From an uncultured Selenomonas sp. (lineage in GTDB: Bacteria; Bacillota; Negativicutes; Selenomonadales; Selenomonadaceae): 14,063 nt of DNA. Made by a program: the position numbers and the translations under genes. Positions 7,028-13,990 of this stretch are shown piece after piece (position 1 is the stretch's first letter; every line of letters starts with the position of its first letter). The stretch covers positions 1-14,063 of the forward strand of contig CALGGN010000151.1 of the NCBI GenBank assembly GCA_937915915.1, in the 5' to 3' direction. Under the pieces are notes generated by a model, which saw only the letters and a list, made by a program, of their open reading frames with translations, did not search any database and was not told where the DNA came from.

Positions 7028-7270
7028 TCATGTTCTGGTTGCATAAGGAATCAGCTCATCATGAAAGGGCACTGCCGTTATGGCATCATTTTCGTCTCTT
7101 TCTATCGTCGTTTCTTTACTGACCAGACTTAGAAAATCCATCCCGAATTTTTTAGCAAAATCATATTTTTTCGGAGCGATTTTCTTTACGCCATAATAAT
7201 TGGTTGCTTCATCATCCAGTTCGATATAAACAAATTTATTGCTTCTTCTGGTTTCATAAATCTTGCACAT
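7028..7270 (-). CDS. Unidentified 80-residue protein overlapping DUF4160
   Basis: I do not recognise this family. The 80-residue product (begins MCKIYETRRSNKFVYIELDD, ends ELIPYATRT) is small, soluble and charged, without a signal peptide or membrane segment. The start at 7270 has a GGAGGG ribosome site six bases upstream, inside the end of the DUF4160 gene, and the two frames overlap by 17 bases, which argues for coupled translation. DUF4160 genes are very often followed by a small DUF2442 gene; this protein occupies that slot but does not show the motifs I would expect of DUF2442. It could be a divergent partner in a toxin-antitoxin-like pair, which is inference from layout only. Confidence 0.7.
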   Translation of the reverse strand: MCKIYETRRSNKFVYIELDDEATNYYGVKKIAPKKYDFAKKFGMDFLSLVSKETTIERDENDAITAVPFHDELIPYATRT

Positions 7271-7493
7271 TTGCTTCCCTCCAGACGATTTCCAATATTT
7301 CTGCGCGCTCTTTTACCCAAGTCAAGGCTTCCGTCTGCTTTTTCTTATCCCTAAATCTGCCGACCAAAATCTTGCCTTCTAGCGAGATTGAGATTTCTCC
7401 ATCGGAGGAAATTCCATGGAAATGGGGCTTCTCATGATTATTTTCTTTCCTGACCTCAATATACCAGCCGTTTCCACGATAAATAATAGGCAT
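7254..7493 (-). CDS. DUF4160 domain protein
   Basis: A 79-residue protein with the compact DUF4160 layout: a start like MPIIYRGNGWYIEVRKEN, then the His-rich NHEKPHFHG core (family pattern roughly E-PPHxH), then a short sheet region ISISLEGKILVG and a C-terminal helix. Its function is unknown; DUF4160 genes are usually found as the first of two small overlapping genes and are often proposed to be part of toxin-antitoxin-like pairs. The start at 7493 is fixed by AGGAGGGG (7506-7499 on this strand). The frame stays open for 49 further codons into the MITE-like element upstream, but those residues are not part of the domain. It overlaps the next gene by 17 bases. Confidence 0.85.
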   Translation of the reverse strand: MPIIYRGNGWYIEVRKENNHEKPHFHGISSDGEISISLEGKILVGRFRDKKKQTEALTWVKERAEILEIVWREANVQDL

Positions 7494-7512
7494 GCGTTCC
7501 CCTCCTATGGTC

Positions 7513-7542
7513 ATTATAACGCAATTGTTCAACTTTTGCCAC
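7513..7542 (-). promoter_or_regulatory. Possible promoter of the DUF4160 pair
   Basis: On the minus strand a perfect TATAAT (7518-7513) lies 18 bases after GTGGCA (7542-7537), a four-of-six match to TTGACA. The start of transcription would fall at about 7506, right at the ribosome site, leaving an almost absent leader, so the match may be fortuitous. Confidence 0.35.
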
Positions 7543-7572
7543 AGGCAAAATAGTCCAGGTGGCAGAATTTCC

Positions 7573-7739
7573 TTAAGGAAACACTGATTAAAGCGGTCGT
7601 CCAGATTGGCGTGGATTGCTTGTTCCTCCCAAGGAGACAAACCGCAGTCATAGTGGTGCTATGTCGAGGATTTGTCGACGCAGGGAGGACAAGCAAGACA
7701 CGTCAAGATGGGCGGGCGAATTAATCAGCGTTTCCTTAA
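7573..7739. mobile_element. MITE-like element, 159 bp, with TTAA target duplication
   Basis: GGAAACACTGATTAA at 7577-7591 and TTAATCAGCGTTTCC at 7721-7735 are terminal inverted repeats of 15 bp with one mismatch. Both are flanked by TTAA (7573-7576 and 7736-7739), as expected of a 4-bp target duplication. The interior continues as an imperfect palindrome: GATTGCTTGTTCCTCCC at 7614-7630 against GGGAGGACAAGCAAGAC at 7683-7699. A central hairpin has GACAAA/TTTGTC outside and CATAG/CTATG inside. No transposase is encoded, so it would be mobilised in trans. It lies in the intergenic gap between the divergent DUF4160 and pyk genes. TTAA targeting is known for the IS1380/piggyBac type of transposase; I cannot assign the parent element. 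Confidence 0.85.
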
Positions 7740-7890
7740 CACACCACTCGTCCGATGAGGGGAAGCAATATTGGAGCGGGGCTTTTTCTTGCAGGAAACT
7801 GGAGGGGATGGTAAAGTTTGAAGTGGGAATCGAAAAATAGGGACGTTTGTTCAACCGTGTCTTTCGGGATACGGTGTCATTTTTCGGTTA
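7740..7890. other. Intergenic stretch between MITE and pyk promoter
   Basis: Together with the MITE this completes a 506-base gap between the DUF4160 start and pyk. Short open frames exist on both strands across the MITE and this stretch (for example a 68-codon one on the minus strand from 7854). They have no ribosome site, run into the repeat, and look like chance. I see no RNA gene here. Confidence 0.5.
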
Positions 7891-7895
7891 TATCC

Positions 7896-7972
7896 CTTGA
7901 CGTTTTTCAGTATTTTCCCTAAAATGTAAATAGATAGATGAAGGGTTACGTCAAGACTGACCGGAAAATACT
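7896..7972 (+). promoter_or_regulatory. pyk promoter with interlocked inverted repeats
   Basis: TTGACG at 7897-7902 and TAAAAT at 7920-7925 are separated by exactly 17 bases, a near-consensus vegetative promoter with its start near 7932, about 68 bases before the pyk ATG. Two inverted-repeat pairs cover it. CTTGACGT 7896-7903 pairs with ACGTCAAG 7948-7955, and AGTATTTTCC 7909-7918 pairs with GGAAAATACT 7963-7972. The order is A-B-A'-B', so they cannot both form one simple hairpin; spaced operator half-sites are a reasonable alternative. Confidence 0.65.
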
Positions 7973-7999
7973 TTGCGATATGAATAGGCGGGATGAAAC

Positions 8000-9412
<1,413 letters not shown>

Positions 9413-9447
9413 CGGGGATCTGAGCGGAAGACAAATGGCTGTGAAAG

Positions 9448-9478
9448 GCTGCTGCGCGATTTGCGCGGCAGCTTTTTT
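9448..9478 (+). terminator. Intrinsic terminator of pyk
   Basis: GCTGCTGCGC 9448-9457 and GCGCGGCAGC 9463-9472 form a 10-bp stem (one G-T pair) with a five-base loop, directly followed by six T (9473-9478). It lies 35 bases after the pyk stop codon. Textbook intrinsic terminator. Confidence 0.92.
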
Positions 9479-9552
9479 ACGGCACCGTCGGAGCTTGAGG
9501 TTTCGCGGCTTTTGGCGTTTCGCGCACTACCTTCCACAAGTGGACACATGAG

Positions 9553-9588
9553 TAAGCGGCAGAAAATTCATCGTGTTCCTGCCGCTTA
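9553..9588. repeat. 10-bp inverted repeat, possible second terminator
   Basis: TAAGCGGCAG 9553-9562 and CTGCCGCTTA 9579-9588 are perfect inverted copies around a 16-base loop and are followed by AATTTTTA. It could back up the pyk terminator or stop transcription from the right. A smaller dyad, TCCAC-AA-GTGGA, precedes it at 9533-9544. Confidence 0.6.
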
Positions 9589-9622
9589 AAATTTTTACTT
9601 TTTGCAGGATTCAGGGAGATTT

Positions 9623-9651
9623 TTGGCGAACTGCTACCATGGTATTGTAAA
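9623..9651 (+). promoter_or_regulatory. Weak candidate promoter for the accessory island
   Basis: TTGGCG at 9623-9628 and TGTAAA at 9646-9651 are spaced 17 bases apart, each about four of six to consensus, 78 bases before the first accessory reading frame. Offered only because no better promoter is visible here. Confidence 0.25.
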
Positions 9652-9672
9652 CGCAAATCAAGGATTCCGATG

Positions 9673-9704
9673 GGCGGCAGTTATACGATGGTATTTCTGC
9701 CGCC
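9673..9704. repeat. 8-bp inverted repeat related to the one at 9553
   Basis: GGCGGCAG 9673-9680 pairs with CTGCCGCC 9697-9704 around a 16-base loop. The CGGCAG/CTGCCG core and the loop length are the same as in the inverted repeat at 9553-9588. It lies in the leader of the helicase fragment, 25 bases before its ATG, and could be an attenuator or a protein-binding site. Confidence 0.55.
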
Positions 9705-9729
9705 GTCGGTCTCCTGTGTAAGGGGGATT

Positions 9730-10131
9730 ATGAAAGTGCAGCCGCCGAAAACACTGAAGATACTGGACAACAAGCAGCAAGGGCGCGTAGTGGACGAGCT
9801 ACGTTTGGGACTTCGACCGGGAGCGAAAATCTCCATCATCTCTGCCTACTTCACGATTTACGCCTATGAGGCACTCAAAAAGGAACTTTCCGGCATCGAG
9901 GAAATGCGCTTCATTTTCACCCCCCCCTCCTACATCAAGCAAAAGAGTGACTTCCAACGGGAATTTTACATCGCTCACCGGGAGATGATGGGCAATCGTC
10001 TCTCCGACAATGATTTTGAACTAAAGCTTCGCAATAAGCTGACACCCTCAAAGCGTATTGACAGCATTACCTGGCAAAAACTCAAGAAGGAAAAGGCGAA
10101 AATTACGGAGCAAGGGAGATTGGATGTATGA
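9730..10131 (+). pseudogene. N-terminal remnant of a PLD-type helicase from a restriction/defence locus
   Basis: Residues 1 to about 100 (KTLKILDNKQQGRVVDELRL, SIISAYFTIYAYEALKKELS, then MRFIFTPPSY and FELKLRN) match the start of large helicases that carry an N-terminal phospholipase-D-like domain and stand upstream of type III-like Mod genes. Those proteins usually run to about 1000 residues; here the family resemblance stops after LRN near 10035. A 30-residue tail follows (ITWQKLKKEKAKITEQGRLD) that I cannot place. All helicase motifs (Walker A, DEAH) are absent. The start at 9730 has an AAGGGGG site close upstream. Its stop overlaps the next start (ATGA at 10128-10131), which looks like a natural gene boundary. 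I infer an internal deletion joining the helicase start to the end of the gene that originally preceded mod. Confidence 0.65.
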
Positions 10132-10583
10132 AGAAATTGACAGGAGAATCCCTGAACATCACCGAAGAAAACATAGCGGCCATGCGCCAACTTTTCCCGG
10201 AGGCTTTCGAGGAAGGAAAGATTGATTTTGCCGTCCTCCGTCAGCTTTTGGGTGACTTTGTGGACGATGAGGAGGAACGCTATTCCTTCAAATGGAACGG
10301 CAAGGGCAAGGCACTGCGCCTGTCGCAGACTCCCTCCCTTGGCACTCTTCGTCCCTGCAAAGGAGAAAGCAAAGACTGGGACACAACGCAGAATCTTTAC
10401 ATCGAGGGCGACAATTTGGAAGTTCTGAAACTCCTGCAAAAATCCTACTACGGGAAAGTTAAGATGATATACATCGACAAAAGAATAGCGTATTTGATAC
10501 AAGCAAACGAAAGAGAAAACTCCCCGAAAGCCCTTGATATATGGGCTTGCGAGGATTTCCGGGATTATGGGGCTGTGGCGTAA
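10128..10583 (+). pseudogene. N-terminal remnant of a type III-like DNA methyltransferase (Mod)
   Basis: Residues 1 to about 112 are clear Mod N-terminus: LNITEENIAAMRQLFPEAFE, then LLGDFVDDEEERYSFKWNGK, SLGTLRP, and WDTTQNLYIEGDNLEVLKLL followed by QKSYYGKVKMIYID. In intact N6-adenine or N4-cytosine Mod proteins the next residues are PPYNTG, completing the catalytic DPPY motif. Here YID is followed by KRIAYLIQANEREN and a stop 34 codons on. The aspartate survives, but PPY, the rest of the methyltransferase and the Res subunit are missing. The product cannot methylate DNA. The ATG overlaps the previous stop. Either a real deletion removed mod and res, or the contig was misjoined at about 10460. 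Confidence 0.8.
10528..10548 (+). repeat. Small hairpin inside the Mod tail
   Basis: AAGCCC 10528-10533 and GGGCTT 10543-10548 form a 6-bp stem around TTGATATAT, in the unrecognised sequence after the Mod break. Hairpins of this kind, with CCCTTGATAT-like loops, are common near the ends of integrase genes, but I cannot show that here. Confidence 0.35.
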
Positions 10584-10776
10584 AAGGATATGTGCTATCA
10601 AATTGAGAAAGGTTATCGCCGTTGGTTTTCTTGATGGTCGCAAATTTGAAATTTCCCGTTTGCAGGGTATGGCTTTCCCGTTTGCAGGGTATTCAGACTG
10701 TGTTTGAAGGCAGGAATTACGGTATTTCTGGCGAATTACATTCATATCACGATATCGATGTAAAAGGAGAACTGGC
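10584..10776 (+). other. Remnant region with a duplicated 19-bp unit
   Basis: The 193 bases between the broken mod and tcmP hold no intact gene. A 19-bp unit, TTTCCCGTTTGCAGGGTAT, occurs at 10652-10670 and again, identical, at 10674-10692 (period 22, GGC between). Each copy contains a small dyad (CCC...GGG). One plus frame running from the mod break reads LRKVIAVGFLDGRKFEISRL before a stop, which may be decayed coding sequence. The last bases carry the tcmP ribosome site. Confidence 0.6.
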
Positions 10777-11988
10777 GTGGCTAAAAAGAATGATGATTTT
10801 TTTGTGGAAAAGAAGCCTTGGTCAAAGGTTAAAGACGAACTATTGGGGTGCTATTTAAAACCTTATGTGTCAAAAATTTTGCATACTCATAAGCCTTTGG
10901 CATATGTGGATTGCTTTGCGGGCAAAGGTAAGTTTGATGATGGTAATCCTGGCTCACCTCTTATAGCATTGGATATTATACAAAGTTGTTTTAAAGAAAC
11001 AAAAATTAGTAATAAGATACGGATTGGTGCTGCATTCATTGATTTGAACTACGCAAAGGAGTTAGAGAAAAATCTAAGTGCATATCATGGGATTAAGATT
11101 GTTGCTGGAGCATATGAGGATACCATCGATGATCTTTTAATGTCCAAAGTAGGCTGTAATGTTTTTTTGTATATAGACCCGTATGGCATTAAAGCACTCG
11201 ATTGTTCAAAATTTGATACATTTGCTAATGGGCAATTTAATTCAATAGAATTGCTCATAAACATGAATTCCTTCGGGTTTATTCGGGAAGCTTGTAACGT
11301 TATGGGTACGAAGTTTAAGCTTGATGATAAGGGTTTTTTTGACGAACTTATTGAGTATGCGCCTACCGTTCTCGATTCTACAGATGATTCGATAGAAACC
11401 TTAAATCGCATAGCGGGAGGAGACTATTGGAAGGAAATCATCATACGATATAAAAACGGAGAGATGGATGGGTACAAAACTGAAGAATGTTTTTCAGGGA
11501 AATATTGTCAGCGATTAAGCAAGAGTTATGCATATGTCTTGAATATGCCGATTCGCATTCAAAAAAATCAACATCCAAAATACAGAATGATTCATGCTAC
11601 TAATCATCCTGCTGGATGTATTCTGATGGCAGATAATATATGTAATCGATGGGAACTTTTGAAAGAAATTCAAAGTAGCGGACAAATGACTCTTTTTCAA
11701 GAGGATCTTGATAATCAAATAATTGAAGAATATCAGATAAGAGATTATGTCCTTGACCACTTTTCACAGTATGACGAATGGATTTCGCTTACTGAAGCAC
11801 AGGCGAGTTTTTTTGTAAAATATGGTGCAATATGTAAAACGGGCGATATTGCTAAAGTTGTTAAGCTGCTAGAACACGATGGGAAAATTAAAATAGAGAG
11901 AGCGCCGGCTGTAACAGAAAGCGGTAAATTGTCAAAATTTATGACAGAAAGCCACGGCCAAAGTGTATCGCTAAAGTGGGTGAAATAG
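10777..11988 (+). CDS. tcmP: Three-Cys-motif partner protein (TcmP family), methyltransferase-like
   Basis: A 403-residue protein that I assign to the three-Cys-motif partner (TcmP) family, defined by co-occurrence with the radical-SAM-like protein encoded next. The activity is not established. The N-terminal half carries motifs resembling class I SAM-dependent methyltransferases: YVDCFAGKGKF (D45, G49, G51) as motif I and FLYIDPYGIKALD (D134-P-Y-G) in the place of motif IV. This resemblance is my reading. The C-terminal ~90 residues (DYVLDHFSQYDEWISLTEAQ onward) look like a winged helix. It starts with GTG at 10777, supported by AAGGAG at 10764-10769; the frame fits the family start. Base composition is about one third G+C in a sampled line, far below the ~65% of a sampled gpmI line, suggesting recent transfer together with its partner. 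Confidence 0.87.
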   Translation: MAKKNDDFFVEKKPWSKVKDELLGCYLKPYVSKILHTHKPLAYVDCFAGKGKFDDGNPGSPLIALDIIQSCFKETKISNKIRIGAAFIDLNYAKELEKNLSAYHGIKIVAGAYEDTIDDLLMSKVGCNVFLYIDPYGIKALDCSKFDTFANGQFNSIELLINMNSFGFIREACNVMGTKFKLDDKGFFDELIEYAPTVLDSTDDSIETLNRIAGGDYWKEIIIRYKNGEMDGYKTEECFSGKYCQRLSKSYAYVLNMPIRIQKNQHPKYRMIHATNHPAGCILMADNICNRWELLKEIQSSGQMTLFQEDLDNQIIEEYQIRDYVLDHFSQYDEWISLTEAQASFFVKYGAICKTGDIAKVVKLLEHDGKIKIERAPAVTESGKLSKFMTESHGQSVSLKWVK

Positions 11989-12761
11989 TGGAAGTAGCAG
12001 GGTACATAGAGAGGAAGAGTATGCTCTATCAAACTGGGGTCGAGTATGGCGACTACACTATGAACCATGTTTTAGGATGCTCACACGGTTGCAAATATCC
12101 TTGTTATGCTTTTTTGCTAAAAAGGCGATTCGGTCAGGTCAAAACATACGAAGAGTGGTGTCGTCCTTTGCTAGTATCTAACACACTTTCATTACTCGAT
12201 AAGGAGATACCAAAACTGAAAGATAAAATTATATCCGTTCAACTTTGTTTCACTACTGACCCATTTATGTATGGTTATTCAGAAATTAAAAATATGAGCC
12301 TTGCTGCAATACGTAGATTGAATGCAGATCACATAAAATGCTGTATTCTTACTAAAGGAATACTCCCCATTGAGATGAAGGAACTATACGCCGAAAACGA
12401 ATATGGTATTACATTGGTTTCTCTTGATGAGAAATATAGACAACAGATAGAGCCGGGGGCAGCCTTGTGCAAAGATAGAATAGCTGCCTTAAAAGCAATG
12501 CATGATGCAGGATGTAAGACATGGGTGAGCATAGAACCCTATCCAACCCCAAATCTTATAACTCAGAGCCTAAAAGAAATTCTTAATGCTGTCAAGTTTG
12601 TGGATAAGATTATATTTGGACGAACAAATTACAGCAAGATGATTTCTGCTTACAAGGATAACAAGCATTTTTACAACGATTCTGCGGAAGAAGTTATTAA
12701 TTTCTGTGTGAACAATGGCATTCAATATCACATAAAAGAAAAGACCATATCGGTTGAATGA
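11988..12761 (+). CDS. Three-Cys-motif radical SAM-like protein, TcmP partner
   Basis: A ~257-residue protein with a cysteine cluster GCSHGCKYPCYAF near the N-terminus (C31, C35, C39 counted from 11988), expected to hold a 4Fe-4S cluster that cleaves S-adenosylmethionine as in radical SAM enzymes. The spacing is C-x3-C-x3-C, unlike the classical C-x3-C-x2-C. Downstream segments (CFTTDPFMYGY, KCCILTKGI, GITLVSLDE, TWVSIEPYPTP) follow the barrel strands seen in SPL-like radical SAM proteins. I propose the GTG at 11988, which overlaps the tcmP stop (TAGTG) and keeps the conserved-looking ERKSMLY segment. An ATG at 12021 with GAGG upstream is the alternative. The substrate is unknown. It shares the low G+C of tcmP. 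Confidence 0.82.
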   Translation: MEVAGYIERKSMLYQTGVEYGDYTMNHVLGCSHGCKYPCYAFLLKRRFGQVKTYEEWCRPLLVSNTLSLLDKEIPKLKDKIISVQLCFTTDPFMYGYSEIKNMSLAAIRRLNADHIKCCILTKGILPIEMKELYAENEYGITLVSLDEKYRQQIEPGAALCKDRIAALKAMHDAGCKTWVSIEPYPTPNLITQSLKEILNAVKFVDKIIFGRTNYSKMISAYKDNKHFYNDSAEEVINFCVNNGIQYHIKEKTISVE

Positions 12762-12774
12762 CATATTGTTCGGC

Positions 12775-12803
12775 TACAAAGAAGCCATTACAACGACTTT
12801 GTA
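12775..12803. repeat. 7-bp inverted repeat after the radical SAM gene
   Basis: TACAAAG 12775-12781 and CTTTGTA 12797-12803 are perfect inverted copies around 15 bases, in the 102-base gap before the macro domain gene. There is no T run, so it is a weak terminator at best and could be an operator. Confidence 0.4.
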
Positions 12804-12863
12804 AGATCTAAAAGGATTTCCGACAGACAGTATGCAACTTAGCTTTTGGGAGAGGATTACGTC

Positions 12864-13913
12864 ATGCCATTAGAAATCGTCCGCAATGACATCACCAAAA
12901 TGCAGGTGGATGCCATTGTCAACACTGCCAATCCTCGTCCTATCGTAGGCGGTGGAGTGGACAGAGCCATACATAAAGCCGCCGGTGCGGAACTTTTGGC
13001 GGCTCGAAATAAAATCGGCGATATTGCTACGGGCAAGGCATTTATTACTCCTGCCTACGATTTACCATCCGATTATGTCATTCATACGGTAGGCCCGGTA
13101 TGGCAGGACGGCAAACACGGCGAACGGGAACTTCTCACCGAATGCTACACGAACTCCCTCCGTCTTGCCATGGAGAATCAATGCTCCTCCATCGCTTTTC
13201 CCCTTATATCGGCTGGGGTATTCGGTTGTCCGGCAGAAATCGCCATAGCCACAGCAACACAAGCTATCCGGGATTTCCTTGTCCAACATGACATAGAAGT
13301 CTATCTGGTGGTGTTTGACCGTAAATCCTTCAGGATTTCTAATAGTCTTTTCGATGATGTGCAGAACTATCTCGACGAGATGTATGTTGAGGAACTCTTG
13401 GACGAGGAATACCGTGGTGATGACCGTGACAGGCGCAGAATGGCACTTCAAGTGCCTGCATATCTTGGTGATGAAGCACCTGCGTCTGAGAAATCCGAAT
13501 CGGCTCCTGTTGGGGCGGCTGCAACTTCGTCTTTTGGCAAAAAACGCTCCTTGGAAGATTTGCTCTCCGAAATCGACGATACCTTCTCCGAAGCACTTCT
13601 GCGGCTCATCGATGCCAAGGGGAAAACCGATCCCGAAGTGTATAAACGGGCAAACATCGACCGCAAGCTATTCTCGAAAATTCGCAATAATCCCGCCTAC
13701 CAGCCCAGCAAGACCACGGCATTGGCTTTCGCCGTAGCATTGGAACTCAATCTTGACGAGACACGGGACTTCATCGGCAGAGCCGGTTACGCCATCTCCC
13801 ACAGTAACAAACTGGACATCATTGTGGAATACTTCATCGACCGCGAGGAATATGACATTTTCACCATCAACGAAACGCTCTTCGCCTTTGGGCAACCTTT
13901 GCTCGGCTGCTAA
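12864..13913 (+). CDS. Macro domain protein with C-terminal HTH-like domain
   Basis: A 349-residue two-domain protein. Residues 1 to about 165 are a macro domain that binds, and in many members hydrolyses, ADP-ribose derivatives: DAIVNTANP, GGGVDRAIHKAAG and FPLISAGVFGCP are its ligand-binding loops. A charged, Ala/Ser-rich linker (about 185-230) leads to a C-terminal helical domain. This contains IDRKLFSKIRNN, then SKTTALAFAVALELNLDETR, then DFIGRAGYAISHSNKLDIIV, which resembles XRE-type DNA-binding helices; this block recurs in many Firmicute accessory genes. The ATG at 12864 is preceded by GGGAGAGG. The next gene encodes an ADP-ribosylglycohydrolase, so a role in reversing or sensing ADP-ribosylation is likely. 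No DarT-type transferase is visible in the window. G+C is intermediate (about 55% in a sampled line). Confidence 0.88.
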   Translation: MPLEIVRNDITKMQVDAIVNTANPRPIVGGGVDRAIHKAAGAELLAARNKIGDIATGKAFITPAYDLPSDYVIHTVGPVWQDGKHGERELLTECYTNSLRLAMENQCSSIAFPLISAGVFGCPAEIAIATATQAIRDFLVQHDIEVYLVVFDRKSFRISNSLFDDVQNYLDEMYVEELLDEEYRGDDRDRRRMALQVPAYLGDEAPASEKSESAPVGAAATSSFGKKRSLEDLLSEIDDTFSEALLRLIDAKGKTDPEVYKRANIDRKLFSKIRNNPAYQPSKTTALAFAVALELNLDETRDFIGRAGYAISHSNKLDIIVEYFIDREEYDIFTINETLFAFGQPLLGC

Positions 13914-13990
13914 AATGTCGCATGACGAGCGACCATGCCGACAGCCGCTCTTGGTAAAATGTGAACATCAAATACGAAGGAGTGATTTTC

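Noticed and set aside
7444..7640. N-terminal extension of DUF4160 into the MITE
   Set aside because: A strong AGGAGGGG site fixes the start at 7493, and the upstream residues are repeat-derived.
7648..7854. 68-codon minus-strand frame (starts MNKRPYFSIP) between MITE and pyk
   Set aside because: It has no clear ribosome site and most of its second half is MITE sequence; probably chance.
10652..10692. CRISPR-like repeat
   Set aside because: Only two copies of 19 bp separated by 3 bp; no spacers of useful length and no cas genes nearby.
9975..10745. 256-codon open frame on the minus strand across the helicase and mod remnants
   Set aside because: Antisense to recognisable Mod sequence, no family resemblance and no ribosome site; a chance frame, though its length is mildly surprising.
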